Assembly (NCBI GenBank): GCA_028287505.1
Contig: JAQBPN010000130.1
Span: 62,001 to 126,000, forward strand
Reading direction: 5' to 3'
From: Fibrobacterota bacterium
GTDB lineage: Bacteria > Fibrobacterota > Fibrobacteria > UBA11236
Length of the DNA: 64,000 nt
A program made the position numbers and the translations under genes. Numbering within the stretch: position 1 is the stretch's first letter; each line of letters begins with the position of its first letter. Below the pieces are notes generated by a model. It searched no databases and had not been told where the DNA came from. It saw only the letters and a list, made by a program, of their open reading frames with translations. Of this stretch, positions 34,451-43,495 are shown in pieces.

Positions 34451-34979
34451 TGGTCAGACCCTTCTTTCGTTTTCAAGATTTAATAATAGAAATTCGATAT
34501 ACCCTAATTCGCTCCTTGCCCCTCAACAAAGTTTTCGTGCCAATTGCTCTCCCCCTGGAAAGATTGAGGGCAACACTCTAAGAACCCGTATTCCACTCAA
34601 TGTTGCCGAGGGTGAATTTGGTTTGGGGCTTGCCCGATTTGCAAGGGCGCGAATGGAGTGGGGTCCAAGCCCCCCCGAAACTGGTGCGTGCTGCCTGCCC
34701 TCTGGTAGTCAACCTTAAGCAGTACGAGCTTAACTGGCAAGTATTTCCTTCGTGCGCACCTTTTGCATTGGAACGAGATCGGACTTTCCCATTGGTAACT
34801 CCGGTTTAGGCGCGCATCTCAATTTAATTCAAAGCGTTAAGGCTAATTCAATACATTCATTTTTGGTATTTTGATTTCAGCGAAGGCTTGAGTTCGGGAT
34901 CGAGGAATGTACCTTTAAAGGAAAGCCTAGTGGTAAACTATAGCGTGTCCGTAGCTAATTGGAGTGAATCAAGCGAATT
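34451..34979. other. Gene-free divergent gap in the AT-rich island
   Basis: This 529-bp gap separates the minus-strand DUF262 pair from the plus-strand TIGR04255 cassette. I see no recognisable gene. A block at about 34590-34740 is richer in GC than its surroundings and may be a remnant. No repeat or clear promoter could be defined. Confidence 0.4.
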
Positions 34980-35726
34980 ATGCAGAACTATCCGACTCTG
35001 ACCAATGCCCCAATCAGAGAAGCTCTTATTGATTTTCGGTTCCAGTTGCCAAATGATTTTAACTTTGAAAAGTTTGATCGCGCTTATACGAACTTTAAGA
35101 AGGACTTTCCAAAACGAGAAGCGTTGAACGAGTCTCTCGGCAAATTTGAGATCGGACCAAAGGGTCTAGTTTCTAGTGCTGCTTCGACAATAAAGCCAAT
35201 CGGATTCCTTTACAAATCCAAGGATGATTTAAGCGTTGTCCAGTACAAGACGAATGGATTTACTTACAATAGACTAAAGCCCTATATTGATTGGACTCAT
35301 TTGGTATCTCAAGCCAAACTGTACTGGTCCTATTTGCAAACTGAAATTGGTTCGGGTCCGATTAGTAGAATTGGATTGCGCTTCATTAATGCAATTCCAT
35401 TACCGGCAGAAAAATTCGAACTGGATGATATTTTAACAGAATTCCATGGGCTATCCGATGGCATAGATTGTACGATAACTGGATTTCTGCATAGAACAAC
35501 AATTCGAAGCAATTCGAATTCCAATCAAGGGCATATTACCACAACCGTTGAGAAGACCGATGCAAGCAAAGACCGCAAGTTGATATTTGACATAGACGTT
35601 TTTAATGTCGGGGCATTCCTCATGGACGGCGACGAAATATGGAAAACTCTTGATTCGTTGCGCGAATTAAAAAATTCAATCTTTTTCATGCAATTAACCT
35701 CTGAAAAATTGAAGGAGTTCGCCTAA
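34980..35726 (+). CDS. TIGR04255-family protein
   Basis: This 248-aa protein matches the pattern of TIGR04255: a start with NAPIREALIDFRF (about 8-20), a central W-T-H-L/aromatic stretch with YWSYLQTEIGSGPISRIGLRFINAIPLP, and strands leading to KLIFDIDVFN. The family is sporadic, of unknown biochemistry. It begins a three-gene set on the plus strand, and the next ATG overlaps its TAA (TAATG). Base composition is AT-rich like the HEPN/DUF262 pair. Confidence 0.75.
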   Translation: MQNYPTLTNAPIREALIDFRFQLPNDFNFEKFDRAYTNFKKDFPKREALNESLGKFEIGPKGLVSSAASTIKPIGFLYKSKDDLSVVQYKTNGFTYNRLKPYIDWTHLVSQAKLYWSYLQTEIGSGPISRIGLRFINAIPLPAEKFELDDILTEFHGLSDGIDCTITGFLHRTTIRSNSNSNQGHITTTVEKTDASKDRKLIFDIDVFNVGAFLMDGDEIWKTLDSLRELKNSIFFMQLTSEKLKEFA

Positions 35727-36220
35727 TGGCCTCAACCCTTGAAGAGGAAATCGAATTATTAACATCCCCCTTGATAAGGAGTCCCTCTATTTCTGAGGAG
35801 GGAATGGAGGTTACTGAAGAATTCAATGATTTGATTGAGGACCACTTTGAACCCCTTTCTACCGGTTGGGACAAGAAGAAAATCAAACTTGATTTGTACA
35901 AAAAGGTTTACAAATTTCTCAGTGATGAAGATTTGACAGGAGAAGAACGTCTACAGATAATGAGTTCCTTTTCAAATGCCATTCTTTTTGCGGATACTTT
36001 GCCCAGCACAATTCATACTCCCGAAATCAGTGTCGATATCGACTTCGGAGTAATTTTCGATTGGACCTTAACAAAGTTTAAAACATTTAGCGTAAGTATT
36101 GGAAAAGGGAACTACCTGAATTATGCGGCAATTTATGGACAATCAGTGCATCACGGAAAGGAATTACTAGGTGACAAATTTCCTGATTCCTTTGATCTAT
36201 GGATTAAACGAATTTTTTAA
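35726..36220 (+). CDS. Unknown protein of the TIGR04255 cassette (first partner)
   Basis: This 164-aa acidic protein has helical segments (about 25-75, then 80-100) and a C-terminal part with SVDIDFGVIFDWTLTKFK. It has no membrane segment or signal. It overlaps the stop codon of the TIGR04255 gene by one base, which suggests translational coupling. I do not recognise the family. Confidence 0.6.
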   Translation: MASTLEEEIELLTSPLIRSPSISEEGMEVTEEFNDLIEDHFEPLSTGWDKKKIKLDLYKKVYKFLSDEDLTGEERLQIMSSFSNAILFADTLPSTIHTPEISVDIDFGVIFDWTLTKFKTFSVSIGKGNYLNYAAIYGQSVHHGKELLGDKFPDSFDLWIKRIF

Positions 36221-36620
36221 ATTTCGCTACAAACGTGGGAATTTTTCTAAGGCGCCTTTTTCTCGGTACATTACCAAGAAAGAAGACATCGGAAATAACA
36301 ATGTTTTGCGGTGGCAAGTTTTCAAACAAAACAAGAAAACTCGCGACATGTCTGTCTACGATGTAACTGGTTTCCGTTACTCAGTTATTAAGGCCCACGG
36401 AGAAAGGTATGTTGTCAATAAAAAGATTCCTAAGCTTTATGGGCATGCCATACTATTTGGAAGAGATTTTGAATCTGAAAAACTCGCCGTCTCGTACAAC
36501 AATGTTCCACCTCGACATGCCAACATTAAGAATTGGCTTCCACCGGTGGAAGAAAATGTATCTGCGTTGATGGCTGTTGCCAAACGCCTTAACTCACTAG
36601 CTGATTTTAAACAATATTAG
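36171..36620 (+). CDS. Unknown protein of the TIGR04255 cassette (second partner)
   Basis: This 149-aa protein is basic and Tyr/Lys-rich (FSRYITKKEDIGNNN). It has strand-like segments (RYVVNKKIPKLYGHAILFG) and ends in helices (NVSALMAVAKRLN). It starts at GTG 36171, overlapping the previous gene by 50 bases, with AAGGA upstream. An overlap of this size could also mean a start further in. The family is unknown. Confidence 0.5.
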   Translation: MTNFLIPLIYGLNEFFKFRYKRGNFSKAPFSRYITKKEDIGNNNVLRWQVFKQNKKTRDMSVYDVTGFRYSVIKAHGERYVVNKKIPKLYGHAILFGRDFESEKLAVSYNNVPPRHANIKNWLPPVEENVSALMAVAKRLNSLADFKQY

Positions 36621-36966
36621 TCTCCGCCTTTTCCACGCGCCTCCTTTGACCACTTAAATTGCAGTCAACTCGGTCTATGGTGCAACAAATTTGCATGATT
36701 GTGGATTTAATTAGGTATACTACGGCGCAAATGTGGTCGCCTCGCACGCTCATCCTCCTTGGCCCGATTATCTTGATTCTCTTCGCACAACTAATGCATT
36801 GAGGCTCACCCATCGAGAGCTAACTCACAGTCCCATCAGCCCAATCCATATAGAGCCTCCATCTACGCCATCGACCTATTTTCGTTCCCTAGAAGCGGCT
36901 ACGAACGCCATGCCACTAGCCCCAGCCACCCATCCCTTACCCCTTTGTCCCCTTTCCCTCCTCCCC
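36621..36966. other. Right edge of the AT-rich island, no gene
   Basis: The base composition changes from AT-rich to GC-rich within this stretch (near 36730-36900). I see no supported gene, repeat or att site. The change point is the island's likely right boundary. Confidence 0.4.
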
Positions 36967-37010
36967 TTGACATCCCCGTCCCCCCGCACTATACTTAAGT
37001 ATATACTTAA
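36967..37010 (+). promoter_or_regulatory. Promoter with palindromic operator of the second SRPBCC/ArsR pair
   Basis: TTGACA (36967-36972), a 17-base spacer and TATACT (36990-36995) form an almost consensus promoter. Two overlapping perfect palindromes, TATACTTAAGTATA (36990-37003) and TTAAGTATATACTTAA (36995-37010), cover the -10 box and start point, the expected place for an ArsR repressor. Confidence 0.8.
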
Positions 37011-37048
37011 CCTTTGAATGCCCCCACTCCCCTCCCGAAAGGCCCCCA

Positions 37049-37525
37049 ATGTCCTCACCCACTTCAACCCCCACCGTCACCCACGGCACCTTCTCCATCG
37101 AACGCCACTACCCCACCACCCCCAAACGCGTCTTCTCCGCCCTTTCCGACAAAGCCAAAAAACGCCGCTGGCAGGTGGAAGGCGAAGGCTTCACCATCGA
37201 GAAATTCGAAATGGACTTCAAGGTCGGCGGCCTTGAGCATGCCAGCTTCAGCTACCAGGGAGGCCCCCTCATCACCATGGATCTGATGTACCAGGACATC
37301 GTCCCCGAGAAGCGCATCGTGTTCGTCTATTCAATGGCCATGGGCGGCAATCGCATGTCCTCGTCTTTGACCACCATGGAACTGTTGGCCACCGACAAGG
37401 GCACGGACCTCATCTTGACGGAACAAGGGGCCTTCTTCGACGGCATCGACAGCTTCAAGGGGCGCGAGGAGGGCACCCGCGGCCTGTTGGAAATGTTGGC
37501 GAAAGAGTTGGATGCCCACGCTTAA
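37049..37525 (+). CDS. SRPBCC (AHSA1-like) protein
   Basis: This 158-aa protein has the helix-grip pattern: GTFSIERHYPTTPKRVFSAL (12-31), GEGFTIEKFEMDFKVGGLEH, and a C-terminal helix (GTRGLLEMLAKELD). The start is ATG 37049 with GAAAGG upstream. The ArsR gene overlaps its end by 14 bases. Gene order is opposite to the pair at 23743-24590. The ligand is unknown. Confidence 0.88.
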   Translation: MSSPTSTPTVTHGTFSIERHYPTTPKRVFSALSDKAKKRRWQVEGEGFTIEKFEMDFKVGGLEHASFSYQGGPLITMDLMYQDIVPEKRIVFVYSMAMGGNRMSSSLTTMELLATDKGTDLILTEQGAFFDGIDSFKGREEGTRGLLEMLAKELDAHA

Positions 37526-37841
37526 GCAGAAAGGCGTCGATAAGGTTTTCCATGCGTTGGGCGATTCGACGCGGCGGGAGATCCTGGAGATGTTGAGCGA
37601 GAAGCCCGTGTCGGTTTCGCTGCTGGCGGGGCCGCTGAAGATCTCCTTGCCGGCCGTGTTCCAGCATTTGCAGGTATTGGAAGCGTGCGGGTTGGTGCGA
37701 TCGGAAAAGGTGGGGCGGGTGCGCACATGCCAGATCGACCCCGCGGGTTTTTCCGTGGCGGGCAAGTGGATCGCGGAGCGCCGCGCCATGTGGGAACGGA
37801 AGTTGGATCGATTGGGTGATTTGCTCGACGAGCCGGATTAG
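37512..37841 (+). CDS. ArsR-family transcriptional regulator
   Basis: This 109-aa winged-helix protein shows FHALGDSTRREILEMLSEKP, SLLAGPLKISLPAVFQHLQV and SEKVGRVRTCQI, the same subgroup as the regulator at 23743. There is no obvious metal-binding cysteine pair; the single Cys in the wing differs from the first copy. It probably represses the palindromic promoter at 36967-37010. Confidence 0.9.
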   Translation: MPTLKQKGVDKVFHALGDSTRREILEMLSEKPVSVSLLAGPLKISLPAVFQHLQVLEACGLVRSEKVGRVRTCQIDPAGFSVAGKWIAERRAMWERKLDRLGDLLDEPD

Positions 37842-38034
37842 GGTCGCGCTCGCGGTTGATCGTCTGAGTGCAACTGTGACCTCCGGCGCTGTCGGAATAA
37901 GAACTTCGGTAACTTCGGAATAAAGGTTGTGTCGGGGATCACACGTCCGAGCTTGCTTTGAGTTTGAAACCCATTGGTTCCGGTCGTGACTCTATATTTT
38001 CCAGCATAGAGTTGGGAAATCAAAGGAGTCTTCC

Positions 38035-39054
38035 ATGTTCAAGAATCGATTTGTTGTGTATGTCCCGTTGGCGCTGGGGTTGGCCCTGTCCGCTTGCAAT
38101 CGTTCCGATAACGCTCCGACCGCCTCCACGCCTTCCCAGGATCCGGATTATTCCGCGGTGCATGGAATGGCTTTGGAAAAGGAGATGCTGGCCCTCAAGG
38201 CCGGGGAAACGGATCAGGGGAAACTCGAGCAGAAAATGCGCGAGACCATGGCGCGTTTCGGATATCCCGTCCAGGCACCTGCCGACCCCGCGGGGACTGA
38301 AGCGGCCCCGGCGCCGCAGGAGGGCGCTTTGGGAAAGGCCGCCGCCGCCGCCAGGAACGTAAACACCTACAGGACCGTGAAGAATTTCAATTTCGATTTG
38401 CCCTATACTTCCAGGTTTGCTTTCAGCATAAACCCCGGCGTTACCCTGCGCGTATTCACACGGCGCACCCCGGAGGAAGTGAACGTCGATCCGGTCCTGG
38501 TGGGATACTACGAGACCAGCGGACCCTCGGCAACGGCGCGGCTGATCCAGGTGGTGGGCGTGAGCGATGATGCCAGCGGCCGGGACGCGGATTTCACCTG
38601 GACGAATTCGACCGGGGCGACCAAGGTTGTGCAAGTAGTGTCCTTCGCTTACTCGGACGTCAGCAGCGGCGGGGCCGTGGTGACGATCAGGCGATCCAAT
38701 GTTTTCAAGGACTTCGTCCTCCAAAGGACCATGGGCGGGGTGGTCAAGTGGACCAATAATTCAATCAATACCACGGGCTGCACGGGCCCCTCATCCTCCC
38801 GGATCACCCTCAAGCGCGTATTCGGCGGCGGGTTCCAGAACAACCTCCTGGCCGTGAACGCGGCGACCATGCGGGGCGGAGTCATCTATGAGGGCTCCAA
38901 CGATGTCGAGAGCCTGGACCTGGCCGACGTCCTGACTTCCGGGGGCAAGAACTTCCTCCTGGGATCCTTCTCCATGGACGGCACGCTTTTCGAAGCGACC
39001 CGATTCAACGCCGTTCAGGCGGATCTGTACTCTTGCCCATCCGTTGGGCCTTGA
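38035..39054 (+). CDS. Lipoprotein of unknown function
   Basis: This 339-aa protein has a signal peptide and lipobox LSAC (Cys21), a charged helical spacer with an Ala/Pro-rich linker (about 22-110), and a beta-rich second half (about 115-339) with no family I recognise. AAAGGAG precedes the ATG. A strong terminator follows at about 39115-39152. Confidence 0.65.
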   Translation: MFKNRFVVYVPLALGLALSACNRSDNAPTASTPSQDPDYSAVHGMALEKEMLALKAGETDQGKLEQKMRETMARFGYPVQAPADPAGTEAAPAPQEGALGKAAAAARNVNTYRTVKNFNFDLPYTSRFAFSINPGVTLRVFTRRTPEEVNVDPVLVGYYETSGPSATARLIQVVGVSDDASGRDADFTWTNSTGATKVVQVVSFAYSDVSSGGAVVTIRRSNVFKDFVLQRTMGGVVKWTNNSINTTGCTGPSSSRITLKRVFGGGFQNNLLAVNAATMRGGVIYEGSNDVESLDLADVLTSGGKNFLLGSFSMDGTLFEATRFNAVQADLYSCPSVGP

Positions 39055-39113
39055 TAAGCGCATGGGAAGCGGACGGTCCGGATAAAGCGGCCCGTTCGGT
39101 CTGAAAACGGGTT

Positions 39114-39152
39114 GGGAGGGGGTGCGCCTGGGCGGCCCTCTCTTTTTTTTAC
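39114..39152 (+). terminator. Rho-independent terminator
   Basis: GAGGG (around 39116-39120) pairs with CCCTC (39136-39140) with a GC-rich inner stretch, followed by TCTTTTTTTT (39141-39150). It ends the lipoprotein transcript just before valS. Confidence 0.75.
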
Positions 39153-39186
39153 CTATATTCGTAAAAACCAACCCTTTGAGACAACT

Positions 39187-41889
39187 ATGGACAGCCGCTA
39201 CTCCCCCCAGGACATTGAAGAAAAATGGTACCGCGTTTGGCGCGAGGCCGGGGCGTTCAAGCCCCAGGGCCCGGGCAAACCCTTTACCATCGTCATCCCC
39301 CCGCCCAATGTGACGGGCGCCCTGCACATGGGCCATGCCCTGAACAACACGCTCCAGGACGTCCTGATCCGTTTCAAGCGCCTGCAGGGGTACCGTACCC
39401 TGTGGCAGCCGGGGACGGATCATGCCGGCATCGCGACGCAAAGCGTCGTTGAAAAGCAATTGGCCAAGGAGGGCGTGAAGCGCCAGGATCTGGGCCGCGA
39501 GAAGTTCGTGGCCAAGGTGTGGGAATGGAAGACCGAGTACGGCGACCGGATCGTGAACCAGCTGATGCGCCTGGGAAGCTCGTGCGATTGGTCGCGCCTG
39601 CGCTTCACCATGGACGAGGGCTTGTCCAAGGCGGTGCGCGAGGTGTTCGTGCGCCTGCACGAGGAGGGGCTGATCTATCGCGGTACGCGGCTGATCAATT
39701 GGGATCCCAAGCTGCAGACGGCCCTGGCCGACGAGGAAGTGGACAGCAAGGAGACCAAGGGGCATTTCTGGTCCATCCGTTATCCTTTGGCCGACAATCC
39801 TTCCGAGACGATTACCGTTTCCACTACGCGTCCGGAGACCATGTTCGGGGACGTGGCCGTGGCCGTGAACGGGGAGGATGAACGTTACAAGCATCTGATC
39901 GGCAAGCAGGTGCGGATTCCCGGGACCGATAGGACCATTCCCATCATCGCCGATGAGCATGCGGATCCCACCAAAGGCACGGGCGCGGTGAAGATCACGC
40001 CTGCGCATGATTTCAACGATTACGAAGTGGGCAAGCGGCACAACCTCACGCCCATCATCGCCATGAACCTGGACGCGACCCTGAACCATCAGGCGGGCAA
40101 GTACCAGGGCATGAATCGATTCGTGGCGCGCAAGGCCATCGTGGCGGATTTGGAAGCGGCCGGCCTGCTGGCCGGCGTGGAGGATCGCGTGATCCCCATT
40201 CCCTATTGCTACCGCTCCGAGGAAGTTGTGGAGCCCTATCTGTTGGATCAGTGGTTCGTGAACATGAAGCCGTTGGCCGTGCCCGCTCTGGAAGCGGTGG
40301 AGCAGGGGCGCACGCGCTTCGTGCCGGCGCGCTATACCAAGACCTACCGGGATTGGCTGGAGCCGTTCAAGGACTGGTGCATCTCGCGGCAGTTGTGGTG
40401 GGGGCATCAGATTCCCGCCTGGTACGTGGTGAGCGAGACCGACGGCAAGCGCCGCCAGGATACGCCCTTCGTAGTGGCGCGTTCCGTGGAGGATGCGAAA
40501 GCGGAGGCCGCAAAGAAATACGGGCCCGATGCCGTGCTGGTGCAGGAGGAGGACGTGCTGGACACGTGGTTCTCCAGCGCCCTGTGGCCTTTCAGCACCT
40601 TGGGCTGGCCGGACAAGACGCCGGAACTGGCGACGCATTATCCCACCGATGTGTTGGTGACCGATCGCGGCATCATCTATTTCTGGGTGGCGCGCATGAT
40701 CTTTTCCGGTCTCGAGTTCCTGGACAAGGAGCCGTTCCATACCGTGTACATCCACGGGACCATCCTGGATGAAAAGGGCCAGCGCATGTCGAAGTCGAAA
40801 GGCAACGGCATCGATCCCATCGAGATGATCGAGAAATACGGAGCGGACGCGATGCGCTTCGCGCTGATGATCCTGACCACGGAAGGCCAGGACATCAAGC
40901 TGTCTCCGGTCAAATTCGAGACCGGGCGCAACTTCGCCAACAAGCTTTGGAACGCCGTGCGCTTCGTGCTGCCGCACCTGGAAGGGGCCCTTGGGGACCC
41001 CGGCAATCGCGAGCCTTTGCGCGGAGGGGAACTGCATCTGGCCGATCGCTGGATCCTGGCCCGCCTGGACGAGACCATCAAGACGGTGACGGAAAGCCTG
41101 GAGCCGCCCACCCTGCGCTTCTCCGAGGCCGCGCAGGCTTTGTATCGCTTCACCTGGGACGATTTCTGTTCCAGTTATCTGGAAATCCGCAAGAAGGTGA
41201 TCACGGCCGATGCCGCTACGGCGACGCCGGAAGCGTTGGCCGCCAAGAAGCAGGCCGTGTCCGTGTTCGCTACGGTGCTGGAAAAGCTGATCACCCTGCT
41301 GCATCCTTTCATGCCTTTCATCACCGAGGAAATCCGCCAGGCTTTGGGCAAAGAGGAATTGCTGATCACCTCCAAGTGGCCGGAAGCGGGCAAGGGTTCG
41401 CATGGCGATGCGGAGGCGAAAGCCACCATGGAGCTGTTGCTCAAGATGGTGGATACCATCCGCGCCATCCGCGGGGATTATACCCTGCCGCCCTCTCAGG
41501 CCACGGACGTGCGCATCAGTTGCGATTCGCCGGATCTGCTGAAGCGGCTGCAGCCCCATGCGGACGTGATTTCCAGCCTGGAGAAGGTCGGGACGCTGGT
41601 CATCGAGACCAATGCCGCCAAGCCGGCGTTCTCGGCCGCTGGCCTGTTCCCGGGCGGACGCATTTTCATCCCCCTGGAAGGCATCCTCGATCCGGCCCAG
41701 GAAAAGGTCCGCCTGACCAAGGAATTGGGCAAGGCGGAAAGCTTCGCCGCAGCGCAGGAGAAGAAGCTGTCCAACGACGCATTCGTGAAGAGCGCGCCCG
41801 CGGACGTGGTGGACGGGGAGCGGACCAAGCTGCAGTCGCAGAAGGACAAGGTCGAGAAGCTGAAAGCCGCTTTGGCCGATTTAGGTTAA
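39187..41889 (+). CDS. valS: Valyl-tRNA synthetase
   Basis: This 900-aa class I synthetase charges tRNA-Val. It has the HIGH-type motif HMGH (47-50), a connective editing domain (about 210-370), the KMSKS-type RMSKS (about 533-537), an anticodon-binding domain and a C-terminal coiled coil (EKVRLTKELGKAESFAAAQE). The frame is open upstream to 39112, but the family start MDSRYSPQDIE fits ATG 39187. A 31-bp degenerate tandem repeat begins at its last codons (41875). Confidence 0.97.
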   Translation: MDSRYSPQDIEEKWYRVWREAGAFKPQGPGKPFTIVIPPPNVTGALHMGHALNNTLQDVLIRFKRLQGYRTLWQPGTDHAGIATQSVVEKQLAKEGVKRQDLGREKFVAKVWEWKTEYGDRIVNQLMRLGSSCDWSRLRFTMDEGLSKAVREVFVRLHEEGLIYRGTRLINWDPKLQTALADEEVDSKETKGHFWSIRYPLADNPSETITVSTTRPETMFGDVAVAVNGEDERYKHLIGKQVRIPGTDRTIPIIADEHADPTKGTGAVKITPAHDFNDYEVGKRHNLTPIIAMNLDATLNHQAGKYQGMNRFVARKAIVADLEAAGLLAGVEDRVIPIPYCYRSEEVVEPYLLDQWFVNMKPLAVPALEAVEQGRTRFVPARYTKTYRDWLEPFKDWCISRQLWWGHQIPAWYVVSETDGKRRQDTPFVVARSVEDAKAEAAKKYGPDAVLVQEEDVLDTWFSSALWPFSTLGWPDKTPELATHYPTDVLVTDRGIIYFWVARMIFSGLEFLDKEPFHTVYIHGTILDEKGQRMSKSKGNGIDPIEMIEKYGADAMRFALMILTTEGQDIKLSPVKFETGRNFANKLWNAVRFVLPHLEGALGDPGNREPLRGGELHLADRWILARLDETIKTVTESLEPPTLRFSEAAQALYRFTWDDFCSSYLEIRKKVITADAATATPEALAAKKQAVSVFATVLEKLITLLHPFMPFITEEIRQALGKEELLITSKWPEAGKGSHGDAEAKATMELLLKMVDTIRAIRGDYTLPPSQATDVRISCDSPDLLKRLQPHADVISSLEKVGTLVIETNAAKPAFSAAGLFPGGRIFIPLEGILDPAQEKVRLTKELGKAESFAAAQEKKLSNDAFVKSAPADVVDGERTKLQSQKDKVEKLKAALADLG

Positions 41890-41967
41890 AACCGCCCCGC
41901 ATCTAGCCGACTTAGGCTAAAGCAGCCCGGCTTTTGGCGGACTTGGGCTGAAGCGCCCCGGCGCCGG
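41875..41967 (+). repeat. Three degenerate tandem copies of a 31-bp unit at the end of valS
   Basis: Units begin at 41875, 41906 and 41937, a period of 31 bases. Each reads roughly GC(C/G)GA(C/T)TT(A/G)GG(C/T)T(A/G)AA followed by a C-rich stretch. The first unit contains the last four valS codons and its stop, so the gene end has been copied twice. Units two and three match at 21 of their first 26 positions. Confidence 0.7.
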
Positions 41968-42063
41968 CCGACCGGGGCTTGGGCCGAACACCTTGGGCGT
42001 GGTGCATCACCCGGGGGGAAATCCGATCGGGTTGGGCGTACTCCGCCTAATTATATTGGCCTC

Positions 42064-43440
42064 ATGGCCACTTCCAACCTCCTTCCCAACCGGCCCTCCG
42101 CGGCGAAACCCGCTTTGAAAGGCTCCCGCCTGCTCGGGCTTCTGCCCAGCATGCGCAAGGACCCCATCGGCGTACTGTTGGAGGCGCGCGATCTGGGGGA
42201 CGTGGTGCCTTTGGACTTCCGCATCCGCAAGGTCTTCCAGGTGAACCATCCTGACTTGGTGAAACGCGTGCTGCAGGACAACCGCGCCAACTATCCCAAG
42301 AGCGTGCTCTACGAAAAAATGCGGCCCGCTTTCGGGAACGGGCTATTGCTTTCGGAAGGGGATTTCTGGGCCGTGCAGCGGCGCCTGATCCAGCCCGCCT
42401 TCGCCCATCATCGCCTGGAAGGCATGACGCGGCTGATGGTCTCGGAGACCCTGGCCCGGGTGCCCATTCTGTCGCTGGCCGCGGAAGAGAAACGGATCGT
42501 GGACATCGCCGATGAGATGTCCGCCCTGACCCTGTCCATCGTGGTCAAGGCCATGTTCGGCACGGAGCTCAAGGAGGACATGTCCGCCATCGCCCATGCG
42601 GTGGAGACACTGAACGAGCATTCCAACCACCGCTTCTATTCCGTCATCGACCTGCCTCTGTGGGTGCCCACCCCGCGCAACCTGGAAGCCCGTGGGGCGT
42701 TGGAACACCTGGAGTCCGTGGTGTATCGGATCATCCGGGAACGGCGGAAGGCCGCCCCCGCGGCGTCGGAAAACTCCGACCTGCTGGACATGCTGCTTTC
42801 CGCGCGCTACGACGATGGCTCCGCGATGCCGGAGCGCCAGGTGCGGGACGAGGTGATGACCATTTTCCTGGCGGGCCATGAGACCACGGCCACCTCGCTG
42901 GCCTGGACCCTGATGCTCCTGGACGAGAATCCCATCGTGGAGGAGAACCTGCGGGCGGAATTCCACGCGGTGCTGGGCGAACGGGATCCCGTCTTCGCGG
43001 ATATGCCCCGCCTGCCCTACCTGAAGTCCGTGCTGGAGGAGTCCATGCGTGTGCGGCCGCCGGTGTGGGTCTTTTCGCGCACCGCCCTGGCGGACGACAT
43101 GCTGGGCGATTGCCGCATCCCCAAGGGGACGGCGGTGATGTTGAGCCCGTACGCCATGCACCGGGACCCGCGCTACTGGGAGGACCCGGAAGCCTTCCAG
43201 CCCGAGCGGTTCGCGGCCGGGGAGGCGGAGAAACGCCCGCGTTACGCCTACTTCCCGTTCGGCGGCGGACCCAGGATCTGCGTCGGGAGCGGTTTCGCCA
43301 TGGCGGAAGGGGCCCTGGTGCTGGCCTGCCTGTTGCGGCGGTTCCGGTTCAAGAAAGCGAACCCGGGACCTGTGGGCATGAAGCCCCTTGTCACGCTGCG
43401 GCCTCGGGGCGGGATGCCGATGTTCGTTTCGGCGATGTGA
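42064..43440 (+). CDS. Cytochrome P450 monooxygenase
   Basis: This 458-aa soluble P450 has the oxygen-binding I-helix motif AGHETTATS, the ExxR of the K helix (ESMR), and the heme-ligand loop FPFGGGPRICVG with Cys406. It lacks a membrane anchor, as in most bacterial P450s, and will need separate redox partners, which are not encoded nearby. The substrate is unknown. It stands alone, convergent with the following glycoside hydrolase gene. Confidence 0.93.
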   Translation: MATSNLLPNRPSAAKPALKGSRLLGLLPSMRKDPIGVLLEARDLGDVVPLDFRIRKVFQVNHPDLVKRVLQDNRANYPKSVLYEKMRPAFGNGLLLSEGDFWAVQRRLIQPAFAHHRLEGMTRLMVSETLARVPILSLAAEEKRIVDIADEMSALTLSIVVKAMFGTELKEDMSAIAHAVETLNEHSNHRFYSVIDLPLWVPTPRNLEARGALEHLESVVYRIIRERRKAAPAASENSDLLDMLLSARYDDGSAMPERQVRDEVMTIFLAGHETTATSLAWTLMLLDENPIVEENLRAEFHAVLGERDPVFADMPRLPYLKSVLEESMRVRPPVWVFSRTALADDMLGDCRIPKGTAVMLSPYAMHRDPRYWEDPEAFQPERFAAGEAEKRPRYAYFPFGGGPRICVGSGFAMAEGALVLACLLRRFRFKKANPGPVGMKPLVTLRPRGGMPMFVSAM

Positions 43441-43495
43441 GGGTCCCCCTTCGCGCCCTGAGCGGTAGCGAGGCGGAAACGAAGCGGAAGCGCCC

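Noticed and set aside
38791-41559. A 922-codon open frame on the minus strand over valS
   Set aside because: It lies opposite a clear valyl-tRNA synthetase gene; the long frame is a GC-rich shadow with no domain.
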